A stretch of DNA of 38,806 nt from Lachnospiraceae bacterium (GCA_910576335.1 CAJTIU010000039.1:1-38806); one strand, 5' to 3'; positions 17,607 to 26,566 are shown, counted from the stretch's first letter. Program-made: numbers and translations. Notes: generated by a model not told the origin, from the sequence alone.

Positions 17607-18749
17607 ATGGATGGTTTGATTGTATTTCGTGAAAGAATTCAGGGATTGTATTCTAAAAATTCAAGAATAATTGATAAAGTATTTCAGTTCGCGGTAGCGA
17701 TGGCAACATTTTATATGATTAATACAAATGTGGGATTTATGAAGATCGCGGCGACTCCGGTAGTAATGCTTGCACTTGCAGTTATCTGCACATTTTTCCC
17801 TTTATTTATGACAATAATTGCGGCAAGCGCTTTGATTCTTGCACATATGTATGCAGTGTCACTGGCAGCACTGGGAGTGACGGCACTTGTATTTCTGATT
17901 ATGTATATTTTTTATTTCAGGCTGACTCCGAAGATGGCTCTGGCAGTTCTTCTGACACCGATTGCATTTGTACTTAAGGTTCCGTGTGTGATACCGGTTG
18001 CATATGCACTGCTTGCGGGTCCGACTGCGATTATTGCGATTGCCTGCGGTGCAATTGTATATTATATGATGAAATACGTAAAGAGTGCATCAGCAGGGAT
18101 GAAAGGCGAGGGTGCAGCAGGGCTTATGGGTCAGGTGTCCGCCTATGTGAAGAAGGTATTTCAGAGTAAAGAGATGTGGATTGTAATTGCAGCGATTGTA
18201 ATCAGCTTTTTGGTTGTATATACGATTCGTATGCAATCAGTAAACCATGCATGGAAAATTGCGTCAGTAGCAGGAGCGGTCGTGAATGTTGTAGTGATCA
18301 TTGTGGGAGATATGGCGCTTGGAGTAGATTCCTCCTACGGTCCGCTTATAAGCGGTGGTGTGGCGGCTGTTGTGGCAGGTCTGATTCTGGAGCTGTTCTT
18401 TTTGTCTGTGGACTATGCAAGAAGTGAACGGCTGCAATATGAGGATGACGAGTATTATTATTATGTGAAGGCAATTCCGAAACTGTCTGTGGCAACACCG
18501 GAAAAGACAGTGAAGCGGATTAATGAGCGCAAAGAGACAGAGATTATCAATACGGCGGAGGTGCGCCGGAAGCATAAGGCAGAGCACAGAGGCAGCCACA
18601 GGGGAGGATCCGGGATCGAACATAGAGGCGGGCAGCCGGCAAGGCGGCAGACTGCAAGAAGATCTCCATCTGTGAACAGCCATGATATGAATGAGGTTGA
18701 CAAAAGGCTTCTGACACAGAGCTTAAAGCATGATCTGGACTTGAAGTAA
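17607..18749 (+). CDS. Uncharacterised polytopic membrane protein upstream of cdaA
   Basis: A 380-aa protein starting immediately after the stop of the 131-aa gene. It has about 8-9 hydrophobic segments in residues 25-280, rich in Ala, Val and Ile, with a break near 165-190 (SAYVKKVFQSKEM). A long polar tail (about 290-380) includes an EDDEYYYYVK patch and a basic, Gly/His/Arg-rich low-complexity stretch (about 322-355), likely disordered and cytosolic. I see no transporter signature. It may be a scaffold or a channel whose tail binds nucleic acid or acidic partners; this is speculation. A weak terminator-like hairpin follows before cdaA. Confidence 0.75.
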   Translation: MDGLIVFRERIQGLYSKNSRIIDKVFQFAVAMATFYMINTNVGFMKIAATPVVMLALAVICTFFPLFMTIIAASALILAHMYAVSLAALGVTALVFLIMYIFYFRLTPKMALAVLLTPIAFVLKVPCVIPVAYALLAGPTAIIAIACGAIVYYMMKYVKSASAGMKGEGAAGLMGQVSAYVKKVFQSKEMWIVIAAIVISFLVVYTIRMQSVNHAWKIASVAGAVVNVVVIIVGDMALGVDSSYGPLISGGVAAVVAGLILELFFLSVDYARSERLQYEDDEYYYYVKAIPKLSVATPEKTVKRINERKETEIINTAEVRRKHKAEHRGSHRGGSGIEHRGGQPARRQTARRSPSVNSHDMNEVDKRLLTQSLKHDLDLK

Positions 18750-18779
18750 TCGTTTTACGGAAACTTTAAAACGAATTTT
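18750..18779 (+). terminator. Weak terminator or attenuator before cdaA
   Basis: TCGTTTT (18750-18756) and AAAACGA (18768-18774) form a 7-bp AT-rich stem followed by ATTTTT. It is probably leaky, and could lower cdaA expression relative to the upstream membrane genes. Confidence 0.35.
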
Positions 18780-18814
18780 TGGGAATGATCTAGAAGTGCG
18801 GGGAGGTGGACGGA

Positions 18815-19699
18815 ATGGAACAGCGTATATCAGCGATTATGGGGCGTTTCATGACAGATGTATATATTCCGAATATTTACTGGACAGATATTGTAGAGGT
18901 TCTAATTCTTGCATACCTCATTTATCATCTGATGATATGGATTAAAAATACAAAGGCATGGATGCTGTTGAGAGGAATTGCTGTACTAGCCATATTTATT
19001 CTTGTTGCATTTATTTTTCAGATGCATACGATTCTATATATTGCGGAAAATTCGGTCACGATTCTGGCAACGGTTGCGGTTGTGGTATTTCAGCCAGAGC
19101 TCAGGCGGGCACTTGAAAAACTCGGTGAACGGAAATTCCTGACATCCATTGCACCCTTTGAATCTGGCCGGGAGAGAGCCCGGTTTAGCGAAGATACAAT
19201 GGAGAGTATTATAGACGCGGCATATAATATGGGACGTGTAAAAACGGGTGCCCTGATGGTTGTAGAACAGGCGATTCACCTGACAGAATATGAGAGCACA
19301 GGAATCCATATGGACTGCGTCATATCTATGCAGGTACTGATGCAGATTTTTGAGCATAATACACCGTTGCATGACGGTGCCATTATTATACGCGGAGATA
19401 GGATTGTGTCTGCGACCTGTTATCTTCCGCTGTCTGATAATATGGGACTTAGCAAGGAGCTTGGAACAAGGCACAGGGCAGCTGTGGGCATGAGCGAAGT
19501 AAGCGATGCACTTGTCATTGCAGTATCAGAGGAGACAGGTGCGGTTTCTGTGGCACAGGGGGGGATTCTCGACCGTGCTGTGACGAGGGATGAGCTGCGT
19601 GAGAAACTAACTCTTATTCAGGCAAAGAAGATGGAAACAAGCAGATTTATGGCATTTTGGAAAGGAAGACATAAGAATGAAAAGAAGGCTGATGAATAA
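18815..19699 (+). CDS. cdaA: Diadenylate cyclase CdaA
   Basis: The start ATG 18815 is 8 nt after GGAGG. The 294-aa product has three N-terminal membrane helices (about 25-95) and a DAC (DisA_N) domain with the catalytic DGA at 187-189 and RHR at 219-221. It makes c-di-AMP from two ATP on the cytosolic face. c-di-AMP controls potassium and osmolyte uptake and wall homeostasis in Firmicutes. The C-terminus overlaps cdaR by 23 nt, matching the usual cdaA-cdaR pair; glmM, often third in that operon, is not present here. Confidence 0.96.
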   Translation: MEQRISAIMGRFMTDVYIPNIYWTDIVEVLILAYLIYHLMIWIKNTKAWMLLRGIAVLAIFILVAFIFQMHTILYIAENSVTILATVAVVVFQPELRRALEKLGERKFLTSIAPFESGRERARFSEDTMESIIDAAYNMGRVKTGALMVVEQAIHLTEYESTGIHMDCVISMQVLMQIFEHNTPLHDGAIIIRGDRIVSATCYLPLSDNMGLSKELGTRHRAAVGMSEVSDALVIAVSEETGAVSVAQGGILDRAVTRDELREKLTLIQAKKMETSRFMAFWKGRHKNEKKADE

Positions 19700-20921
19700 T
19701 GTTGGTCTTAAGGTGCTGGCCTTTCTGTCAGCCTTTGTATTATGGCTTATGGTGGTGAACATAGATGACCCGGTAAAGACGGAGACCTACCATAATATTC
19801 CGGTAACAGTAATCAATGAGGAGGTACTGGCGGAGACAAACCAGACGTATCAGATTGTAGATGACACACAGATGGTGAGCGTAACAGTCAGTGCGCATCG
19901 CTCGATCCTTAATAAGATAAAGAACGAGGATATAGCAGCAATTGCAGACATGAAAGAACTGACGTTAAATACACAGATTCCGCTTATGGTTATGATCAGT
20001 GGTCACGAGGGGGATTATGACGAAGCATATACGGCACCGAGAAATCTGCAGGTGAAGCTAGAAGAAGAGCAGACGAAGAAGTTCCCGATTGTCCCGACCA
20101 CGACAGGTACAGTACGGGACGGCTATGCACTGGGAGAGATAAAAGCTGTTCCAGAGATGGTATCAATCAGGGGTCCCCTTTCTGTAATCGGAAAGATTAG
20201 CAGAGTAGAGGCCGAGGTAAGCGTGTCAGGCCTGTTAGATGATACGGTGCTCCCATCACAGCTTGTTCTCTATGATGACGAAAATAATGTAATAGACCAG
20301 TCACTTCTTACTAATAATCTTGGCGTTGACGGTATTGCTGTCAGTGTTCAGATACTGAACACGAAGAGCGTTCCGCTTTCATTTGATACGTCTGAGGTGA
20401 CGGCAGCAGAGGGATTTACGATTTCCGGGATCACATATGAACCTCAGGAGCTTCAGGTGGCAGGTGTGAACGAAGCTTTGGAGGGAATTAAAGAGATTGA
20501 AATTCCGTCGTCGGCACTGGAACTTACGGGTCTTACGGCAAAGACAGAACAGGTTGTGGATATCACGGAATACCTTCCTGATACGGTAAATCTTGTGGAT
20601 GCTAATATGGGTTCAATTGTTGTGACTATTTCGATTGAAAAGGATGGTACAAAAACATTTGAGGTTTCTCTTGGTTCTGTAGTGGTAAAGGGACTGGATG
20701 AGGATTTGGGAATGAAATATGAGACCGTAGATGTGATCGAGGTACAGGTGCGCGGTCCGGCGGCTCTTCTTGAGAGTGTGGAGGTTGATAATAATATCAG
20801 CATAGATTTATCGAATTATAAGAAACCTGGCAGCTACAGAGTGCCGGTAGAAGTTGTACTTCCGGATGGCTGCAGGTTGGAACAGGGAATCACAATTGGT
20901 GTTATTTTAGAAGAAAAATAG
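19677..20921 (+). CDS. cdaR: CdaA regulator CdaR (YbbR-domain protein)
   Basis: A 414-aa protein with one N-terminal membrane helix (about 8-25, VLAFLSAFVLWLMVVN), then about four YbbR repeats outside the cell, each with a PVTV/FPIVPT-type strand followed by a VSIRGP-like or VQVRGP-like segment (visible near residues 165-175 and 355-365). AAGGAAG lies about 8 nt before ATG 19677, inside cdaA. It binds CdaA through the membrane and modulates c-di-AMP production. The 23-nt overlap implies translational coupling. Confidence 0.93.
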   Translation: MKRRLMNNVGLKVLAFLSAFVLWLMVVNIDDPVKTETYHNIPVTVINEEVLAETNQTYQIVDDTQMVSVTVSAHRSILNKIKNEDIAAIADMKELTLNTQIPLMVMISGHEGDYDEAYTAPRNLQVKLEEEQTKKFPIVPTTTGTVRDGYALGEIKAVPEMVSIRGPLSVIGKISRVEAEVSVSGLLDDTVLPSQLVLYDDENNVIDQSLLTNNLGVDGIAVSVQILNTKSVPLSFDTSEVTAAEGFTISGITYEPQELQVAGVNEALEGIKEIEIPSSALELTGLTAKTEQVVDITEYLPDTVNLVDANMGSIVVTISIEKDGTKTFEVSLGSVVVKGLDEDLGMKYETVDVIEVQVRGPAALLESVEVDNNISIDLSNYKKPGSYRVPVEVVLPDGCRLEQGITIGVILEEK

Positions 20922-20939
20922 TAACTGCTCAGCAGTTAC
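20921..20939. other. Inverted repeat between cdaR and the HPr gene
   Basis: GTAACTGC and GCAGTTAC are perfect 8-nt arms around TCA, beginning at the last base of the cdaR stop. A-rich flanks on both sides give short T-runs only on the opposite strand. It may be a processing site or a weak attenuator. Confidence 0.4.
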
Positions 20940-20965
20940 GAAAAATAATAGGAGCTGTATGACAT

Positions 20966-21229
20966 ATGGTATGTAAAAAAGTGAAGATCAGTAATCCAAC
21001 AGGCCTTCACCTTCGGCCGGCAGGGATATTCTGTAACACTGCCAACAAATATAACTGCAAAGTGATGTTTGAACATGGGGATACAACTGCAAATGCCAAG
21101 AGTGTCCTGAGTGTTCTCGGTGCATGTATTAAGTCAGGGGATGAGATTGTCCTTGTATGTGACGGCGAAAATGAAGAGGAGGCATTACAGGCGATGGTGG
21201 AGGCTGTAGAAAGCGGCCTGGGTGAGTAA
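20966..21229 (+). CDS. ptsH: HPr-family phosphocarrier protein
   Basis: An 87-aa protein of standard HPr size. GLHLRPA places the phospho-acceptor His at position 15 and the conserved Arg at 17, and Ser46 in AKSVLSVLG matches the HPr-kinase site. Two Cys (3, 23) and a Cys at 31 are unusual for HPr. AGGAG precedes the start by about 10 nt. HPr passes phosphate from EI to PTS EIIs, and its Ser46-P form drives carbon catabolite control. No EI gene is beside it, so it may be a second HPr paralogue rather than the main ptsH. It sits inside the cdaR-LCP run. Confidence 0.9.
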   Translation: MVCKKVKISNPTGLHLRPAGIFCNTANKYNCKVMFEHGDTTANAKSVLSVLGACIKSGDEIVLVCDGENEEEALQAMVEAVESGLGE

Positions 21230-21234
21230 TCTGT

Positions 21235-22455
21235 ATGGAATATCGAGATCAGCTAAAATATATCAAGTCTCATGGGAACGGGGACGGAAGGAGAAAAAGA
21301 AAAAAGAAGAAAAGGCAGCGCGATGTGTTGCCGTCAGGGTCTGGAGCAGCGGGAAGGATTCTGTGTATGCTCCAGTCAGTGTCATCCGTTGCTCTTTTTG
21401 GAGCTATGGCGATACTGGGAATTCTGCCAACCGCGTATATGGCGGGACTTGCAGTGCTCCTGCTGCTCCTCTTCATTACGGTGAAATGGCTGCAGAGATC
21501 AGCACTGCGGGGGAAAAGGCGGAAAGGGGCTGGAAATGGCCTGTCTTTGGTGTTAAGCGCACTTTTTATTCTTTTCGGCTTTTATGCGCTTAAGGTTAAC
21601 GGGGCACTGGATAAAATTGCTACTGGAGAGGAGAGTGGGAATTATACCCAGGAGCATGCCATTGATGTAACGTCGAGTCCCTTTAATGTCTATATAAGCG
21701 GGATTGATGTGTATGGCGAGATTAAGCAGGACAGCAGGAGTGATGTAAATCTGATTGCCACGATCAATCCGAAGACACACCGAATCCTGCTTGTTACTAC
21801 TCCGAGAGATTATTATGTCCCTATACCAGGAATATCTGATGGGCAGAATGATAAACTGACTCATGCAGGCATTTATGGAATTGACGCATCTGTTGCCACG
21901 TTGGAGAATCTGTATGAAACAGAGATCCCGTTTTATGTGCGGGTGAATTTTACCTCTGTAGAAGAGATTGTAGATGTGATGGGCGGAGTGAATGTAGAGT
22001 CTGAGCTTGCATTTACAACTGGAAAAGAATCTGGTGCAATTGTGGAAGTCCAGGAGGGACACAATCATTTCAGCGGAAAAGAGGCTCTCGCGTTTGTAAG
22101 AGAACGGCATGCACTTGCTGACGGGGATAACCAGCGGGGCAAAAACCAACAGGCATTGCTGACCGGACTCATTAAAAAGGCAATGTCTCCAATGATTCTG
22201 TTCCGTGCAAATGGGATGATTAACAGCATCGTAGGAAACGCAGAGACTAATATGTCTGAGAAGCAGATTAAGTCTCTTGTACGGATGCAGTTAGAGGACA
22301 TGAAGGGCTGGGAGATTGAATCAATTGCAGCGACAGGCGATGACAGTGGACAGCAGTATTGCTACTCGCATGACGGAGGTCCCCTGTATGTAACAGTGCC
22401 GGACTGGGGATCAGTGAATGAAATTATAGGAAAAATCAGTAGTTATATGGAGTGA
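21235..22455 (+). CDS. LytR-CpsA-Psr (LCP) family cell-wall ligase
   Basis: A 406-aa protein starting 5 nt after the HPr stop, with a weak GGTGAG site in the HPr 3' end. The N-terminus is cytosolic and very basic (about 18-28, mostly Arg/Lys), followed by three hydrophobic helices (about 40-58, 60-85, 102-122). The outer part is a typical LCP domain with DSRSDVNLIATINPKTHRILLVTTPRDYYV-like content split around residues 160-190, conserved Asp/Arg residues and FVRERHALADGDNQRGKNQQ in pieces near 290. LCP enzymes move teichoic acid or glycopolymers onto peptidoglycan. Overlaps the HD gene by one base. Confidence 0.92.
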   Translation: MEYRDQLKYIKSHGNGDGRRKRKKKKRQRDVLPSGSGAAGRILCMLQSVSSVALFGAMAILGILPTAYMAGLAVLLLLLFITVKWLQRSALRGKRRKGAGNGLSLVLSALFILFGFYALKVNGALDKIATGEESGNYTQEHAIDVTSSPFNVYISGIDVYGEIKQDSRSDVNLIATINPKTHRILLVTTPRDYYVPIPGISDGQNDKLTHAGIYGIDASVATLENLYETEIPFYVRVNFTSVEEIVDVMGGVNVESELAFTTGKESGAIVEVQEGHNHFSGKEALAFVRERHALADGDNQRGKNQQALLTGLIKKAMSPMILFRANGMINSIVGNAETNMSEKQIKSLVRMQLEDMKGWEIESIAATGDDSGQQYCYSHDGGPLYVTVPDWGSVNEIIGKISSYME

Positions 22456-23057
22456 TGGAAAGTATGGAAAAAAGCAGGCTGGACAGGCAATTTGACTTTT
22501 TCCGGGAAATTGATAAGGAAAAATTTATAGAAAGACAGACCTACCTGTCAGATGGAAAGAGAAAGGAAAATGATGCAGAGCATGCATGGCATATGGCAGT
22601 TATGACGATTCTCTTAAGTGGGTATGCCAATGAGGAGATTGATGTGTTAAGAACCGTGTCGATGCTGCTGATTCATGATCTGGTGGAGATAGATGCAGGT
22701 GATACCTATGCCTATGATACGAAAGGACATGAGGATAAGCGCGAGCGTGAGGTGATGGCTGCAAAACGGATTTTTGCCCTTCTTCCGTCAGATCAGGAGA
22801 AAAGGCTTTGGAGTCTCTGGGAGGAATTTGAGGAAGGAAAAACAGCAGAGGCTAGATTTGCACACGCGATGGATCATATACAGCCGCTAATGCTGAATGA
22901 TGCAGCCGCCGGAAGGAGCTGGGAGGAACATGGCGTGCATGTTGATCAGGTACTTCGGCGAAATGAGAATACAGCAGAGGGTTCTGCAGAATTATGGGAG
23001 TATGCCTATAACAATTTCATAAAGCCCAATGTAGAAAAAGGAAAGCTAAAAGAATAA
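22455..23057 (+). CDS. HD-domain phosphohydrolase (YfbR/HDDC2-like)
   Basis: The 200-aa product begins at ATG 22455 in a TGATG overlap with the LCP stop; ATG 22464 is a possible alternative start. HD motif residues are visible: H43 in AEHAWH, H74-D75 in LLIHDLVEIDAGDTY, and a later Asp in HAMDHIQP. This arrangement is that of YfbR/HDDC2 5'-deoxynucleotidases, metal-dependent phosphatases of nucleoside monophosphates. A pApA/c-di-AMP-related role is tempting from context but not supported by sequence. It ends the operon at the terminator 23059-23088. Confidence 0.88.
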   Translation: MESMEKSRLDRQFDFFREIDKEKFIERQTYLSDGKRKENDAEHAWHMAVMTILLSGYANEEIDVLRTVSMLLIHDLVEIDAGDTYAYDTKGHEDKREREVMAAKRIFALLPSDQEKRLWSLWEEFEEGKTAEARFAHAMDHIQPLMLNDAAAGRSWEEHGVHVDQVLRRNENTAEGSAELWEYAYNNFIKPNVEKGKLKE

Positions 23058-23058
23058 C

Positions 23059-23088
23059 AAAAAAGCCGGGATTTTCCTGGCTTTTTTT
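23059..23088. terminator. Bidirectional rho-independent terminator
   Basis: A 12-bp stem (A6-GCCGGG with CCTGGC-T6, one G-U pair) has an ATTTT loop. With A-run and T-run on the two sides it can stop the HD gene on plus and yjfB on minus. Confidence 0.9.
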
Positions 23089-23098
23089 GTTACTCTTT

Positions 23099-23275
23099 TT
23101 ATGCCATAATATCAATGTTTTCTCCGAGCCCTGGTATGACAGCAGACTCCATCATCTGTGTCAGGGCTTCTCCAGTGGCTTCTGCCGTATCGAGAATTTT
23201 AGACATAACGGCAATGTCGACATTTGCACTTAATTTACTCATTGACATGTATGTCGAAAGTGCAGGAATATCCAT
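23099..23275 (-). CDS. yjfB: YjfB-family small protein
   Basis: A 58-aa protein read MDIPALSTYMSMSKL at its start, with GAGGTG 6 nt upstream; this matches the YjfB family (putative motility protein in Pfam wording), including the C-terminal PGLGENIDIM. It has no membrane segment and is helical with small residues. It is frequently found in flagellate or sporulating Firmicutes; the function is unknown. It stands alone, convergent with the HD gene through the shared terminator. Confidence 0.88.
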   Translation of the reverse strand: MDIPALSTYMSMSKLSANVDIAVMSKILDTAEATGEALTQMMESAVIPGLGENIDIMA

Positions 23276-23295
23276 ATAAATCACCTCTTTCTATT

Positions 23296-23324
23296 AGTTT
23301 ATCAAAATTGCGGCGAAAATGCAA
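23296..23324 (-). promoter_or_regulatory. Possible yjfB promoter
   Basis: On the minus strand TTGCAT (23319-23324), a 17-nt spacer and TAAACT (23296-23301). Matches are partial (4 of 6 in the -10). Confidence 0.4.
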
Positions 23325-23347
23325 TTATATTTTCAGCCGTTCTGTCG

Positions 23348-23376
23348 TTGTTTTCCCGTTTTCTGTGTGATAGAAT
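23348..23376 (+). promoter_or_regulatory. Promoter of the YgjP-like peptidase gene
   Basis: TTGTTT (23348-23353), a 17-nt spacer and TAGAAT (23371-23376), about 70 nt before the start at 23445. Confidence 0.55.
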
Positions 23377-23444
23377 ATGGATTGGATGATATGATCAGGG
23401 GCAGTACCACTGAATGCTTTATAGAAACAGAGAGGTGTGACAGG

Positions 23445-23987
23445 ATGGAAAGAGCAGTGAAATATGAATGGGTTCGTTCTGATCGAAGAACGATTGCAAT
23501 TCAGGTAAAATCAGACGGGCATGTAGTAGTGCGCTCTCCATATTCTATGTCAGAGAACCAGGTGGAACACTTTCTTGCAGAAAAGGAAGGGTGGATCAGA
23601 GCCCAGCAGGAAAGACTTAGGAAAGAACATGAATGTCAGGAGATGGTTACAGAGGAAATGCGTACAAACGGCATCCGGATGGCTTTAAAGCTCATACCAG
23701 AACGTGTAAGCTACTATGCGGAAATTATGGGGGTTACCTATGGAAGAATCACGATACGCGAACAGAAAACAAGATGGGGCAGCTGTAGCGGAAAAGGCAA
23801 TCTGAATTTTAACTGGAAGCTTGTGCTTATGCCAGAGGGAGTACTGGACTATGTGGTGGTCCACGAACTGGCACATCGTATCGAAATGAATCATTCGAAG
23901 GCATTTTGGAGGATCGTGGAGCAGATTCTTCCTGATTATCGTGAGAGAAGGGAGCTTCTAAAGCAGGCGGGATCCCGCTATCAATAA
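23445..23987 (+). CDS. YgjP-like (DUF45) zinc metallopeptidase
   Basis: The start ATG 23445 is 7 nt after GAGGTG, much better than the longer in-frame opening upstream. The 180-aa product has the family core: TRWGSCSGKGNLNFNW (109-124) and the zinc-binding HELAH (140-144, catalytic Glu141), with a third ligand H150 in NHSKAFW. This belongs to the YgjP/DUF45 (M48-like, SprT-like) group of small cytosolic proteases. The substrate is unknown. It stands as a single gene with its own promoter. Confidence 0.9.
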   Translation: MERAVKYEWVRSDRRTIAIQVKSDGHVVVRSPYSMSENQVEHFLAEKEGWIRAQQERLRKEHECQEMVTEEMRTNGIRMALKLIPERVSYYAEIMGVTYGRITIREQKTRWGSCSGKGNLNFNWKLVLMPEGVLDYVVVHELAHRIEMNHSKAFWRIVEQILPDYRERRELLKQAGSRYQ

Positions 23988-24052
23988 CGGAGTTTTCGTT
24001 GCCATGAGTTTTCGACAAAGTCAAGAAGCTACTGTTATTTTGTTGTGAAATA

Positions 24053-24061
24053 TGTTAAAAT
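24053..24061 (+). promoter_or_regulatory. Possible extended -10 for the YjbQ gene
   Basis: TGTTAAAAT reads as TG, one base, TAAAAT, about 75 nt before the start; no clear -35. Confidence 0.3.
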
Positions 24062-24134
24062 AGATAACAGTGAAGGTATCTGAACTATTACAAAATAGTA
24101 TCAGCTTAGATAATTGTGTCAAGGAGTGGATAGT

Positions 24135-24551
24135 ATGAAATCATATCGAAAGGAATTGCATTTTCACCTGCCGATGAGAAGAGGACTGGTGAATATTACG
24201 GGTGAGGTACAAAAGGCGGTGACGGACAGCAGAATCAGGGAGGGAATGGTGCTTGTCAATGCCATGAATATTACAGCAAGTGTTTTCGTTAATGATGATG
24301 AAAGCGGGCTTCATCAGGATTATGAAAAATGGCTTGAGGGGCTGGCACCAGAGAAGCCATATAGTCAGTACCGGCACAACGGCTATGAGGATAATGCAGA
24401 TGCACATCTGAAGCGTACTATTATGGGACGTGAGACGGTTGTGGCAATTACGGAGGGGCGTCTTGATTTTGGAACCTGGGAGCAGATTTTTTATTTTGAA
24501 TTTGACGGAAAACGGGACAAGAGAGTTCTGATTAAGATAATCGGTGAGTAA
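24135..24551 (+). CDS. YjbQ-family (UPF0047) protein
   Basis: The 138-aa product begins at ATG 24135, 8 nt after AGGAG. The family marks are present: a [16 protein letters not shown] strand, [23 protein letters not shown], then [18 protein letters not shown]. These His/Glu residues form the metal site of YjbQ trimers. Databases often call the family 'secondary thiamine-phosphate synthase', based on weak activity; the true reaction is unsettled. No thiamine gene is nearby. The 149 nt after it before the next start hold no recognised element. Confidence 0.9.
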   Translation: MKSYRKELHFHLPMRRGLVNITGEVQKAVTDSRIREGMVLVNAMNITASVFVNDDESGLHQDYEKWLEGLAPEKPYSQYRHNGYEDNADAHLKRTIMGRETVVAITEGRLDFGTWEQIFYFEFDGKRDKRVLIKIIGE

Positions 24552-24700
24552 GAATTACGATTTATGGTCTGTGAATGCGTCTTGACTGCGCATCCTGTGA
24601 CTACATGAGTCGGGTATGAGGGGCAATTTTTGCATGTGACTGTGGAAGTACGAAGCAGTTACAAATATATATGAAAAAATGTAACAGGAGGAGACGTTCT

Positions 24701-26563
24701 ATGCAATTTTCCATCGAATCTTACAATGAGGAGTATAAAAAACGTTTTTTGAAATTTTATGATGAATTTAAGTGGCTGTATCATGAGTTATACAGCGGAC
24801 GTACAGATATGTTTGAGAGCCTGTGTGATGAGATGTTCCGATGGTATAAGGCGAGAAGTGTGAAGCTTAAGGGGATGGACCGCGAGCGGGAAAGTCACCC
24901 GGACTGGTATCGTGGAAACCAGATGTTGGGCATGATGATGTATGTAGATGCCTTTGCAGGTAATCTTAAGGGTGTGAAGGGGAAGCTGGATTACATAGAG
25001 GAATGCAATGTAAATTATCTTCATCTAATGCCGCTTCTTGATTCACCGGAGGGCAGGAGCGACGGAGGCTATGCGGTTGCAGATTTCAGAAAGGTAAAGC
25101 CTGAACTCGGAACGATGGAGGATTTAGAGAGTCTTGCGGAGGAATGCCATAAGAGGGGAATCAGCATCTGTCTTGATTTTGTTATGAATCATACATCAGA
25201 GGATCATGAATGGGCAAGGAAGGCGAGACAGGGGGATCCAGAGTATAAGAGCAGATACTATTTCTATGATAATTATGATATACCGACACAGTTTGAGAAG
25301 ACTATGCCAGAAGTGTTTCCTACAACCGCGCCCGGGAATTTTTCCTGGCTGCCGGATATGGAGCAGTTCATTATGACAACCTTTTATCCATATCAGTGGG
25401 ATCTGAACTACTGGAATCCGGTTGTGTTAAATGAGATGATCTATAATATGCTTAACCTGGTGAATAAAGGAATTGATATCATCCGTATTGATGCGGTTCC
25501 ATATATCTGGAAGCAGCTTGGCACAAACTGCCGTAATCTGCCCCAGGTACATAGTATTGTGCGGATCATGCGGATTATTACGGAGATTGTATGTCCGGGA
25601 GTGCTTCTTCTCGGGGAAGTGGTCATGGCGCCGGATAAAGTGGTGCCCTATTTTGGAAGTGTAGAGAAGCCTGAGTGCCACATGCTTTATAATGTAACGA
25701 CCATGGCAACTACGTGGCACAGTGTAGCAACCAGGGACACGATGCTGCTGAAGCAGCAGATGAATGTTATCAATACGCTGCCGAAGGATTATGTGTTCCT
25801 GAATTATCTGCGCTGTCATGATGATATCGGCTGGGGGCTTGATTATCTGTGGCTTATGCAGTTCGGGATCGGAGAGGTGAGCCACAAACGCTATCTTAAT
25901 AATTTCCTTACTGGTCAGTACCCGGGCTCTTTTGCAAGAGGAGAGCTGTATAATTCCGATCCGGCATCAGGCGACGCGAGACTGTGTGGGACAACTGCGT
26001 CCTTAAGCGGAATTGAAAAGGCTGCATATGAGCTTGATGATGAGGCTCTTGACCGGGCAATCCGCCTGGATCTCATGCTTCATGCCTATATGCTCGTTCA
26101 GTCCGGTATCCCTGTCATCTACAGTGGAGACGAAATCGGACAGGAAAATGACTATACCTATCATAAAGATCCGAAGAAGTGGGACGATTCCAGATATCTT
26201 CACAGAGGGAAGTTTTTATGGGAGAAGGAAGCTCTCAGGAACAAGGAGGGAACGGTTCAGCAGAGGATTTTTGACGGGCTTAAGAGACTTGAGGACATTA
26301 GGAAGGATAAAGATGTATTCCGGGGTGATGCAGATGTGTGGACCGTGGATACGTGGGATAAATCCATCCTTGGCATCATACGTGCCACTGAAAAGGAAAA
26401 GCTGGTTGCACTCTTTAATTTCAGTGAGTTTGACAAAACGGCATGGATTAACGAGGAAGACGGCATGTATACAGATCTGATTACCGGTCGCAAGATGGAG
26501 GCAAGGGGTGTGAATATTCCGGCATACGGAGCGTTCTGGCTGTATAAAAAAGAAGAGGAATAG
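24701..26563 (+). CDS. GH13 subfamily 4 glycosidase (amylosucrase/sucrose hydrolase-like)
   Basis: The start ATG 24701 follows AGGAGG by 9 nt. The 620-aa protein has an alpha-helical N-terminal domain (about 1-80), then the TIM barrel with LDFVMNHTSEDHEWA, the nucleophile Asp in IRIDAVPY (near 263), acid/base Glu in LLGEVVMA (near 304) and the third Asp in RCHDDIGW (near 373). FPTTAPGNFSW and the RCHDDIGWG box are marks of subfamily 4. A C-terminal beta domain ends the protein. No signal peptide, so cytosolic: it likely acts on sucrose or a related glucoside by hydrolysis or transglucosylation. The next gene starts 3 nt later. Confidence 0.9.
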   Translation: MQFSIESYNEEYKKRFLKFYDEFKWLYHELYSGRTDMFESLCDEMFRWYKARSVKLKGMDRERESHPDWYRGNQMLGMMMYVDAFAGNLKGVKGKLDYIEECNVNYLHLMPLLDSPEGRSDGGYAVADFRKVKPELGTMEDLESLAEECHKRGISICLDFVMNHTSEDHEWARKARQGDPEYKSRYYFYDNYDIPTQFEKTMPEVFPTTAPGNFSWLPDMEQFIMTTFYPYQWDLNYWNPVVLNEMIYNMLNLVNKGIDIIRIDAVPYIWKQLGTNCRNLPQVHSIVRIMRIITEIVCPGVLLLGEVVMAPDKVVPYFGSVEKPECHMLYNVTTMATTWHSVATRDTMLLKQQMNVINTLPKDYVFLNYLRCHDDIGWGLDYLWLMQFGIGEVSHKRYLNNFLTGQYPGSFARGELYNSDPASGDARLCGTTASLSGIEKAAYELDDEALDRAIRLDLMLHAYMLVQSGIPVIYSGDEIGQENDYTYHKDPKKWDDSRYLHRGKFLWEKEALRNKEGTVQQRIFDGLKRLEDIRKDKDVFRGDADVWTVDTWDKSILGIIRATEKEKLVALFNFSEFDKTAWINEEDGMYTDLITGRKMEARGVNIPAYGAFWLYKKEEE

Positions 26564-26566
26564 AGC

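Noticed and set aside
21553-22149. 198-aa minus-strand frame inside the LCP gene
   Set aside because: Mirror frame of a well-supported LCP domain; no start signal or recognisable motif.
23319-23444. Longer N-terminus for the YgjP-like peptidase
   Set aside because: The extension covers the promoter at 23348-23376 and has no ribosome site; ATG 23445 has GAGGTG at good spacing.
24552-24700. Riboswitch-like leader before the GH13 gene
   Set aside because: No known riboswitch core was recognised and no clear stem with terminator is present.
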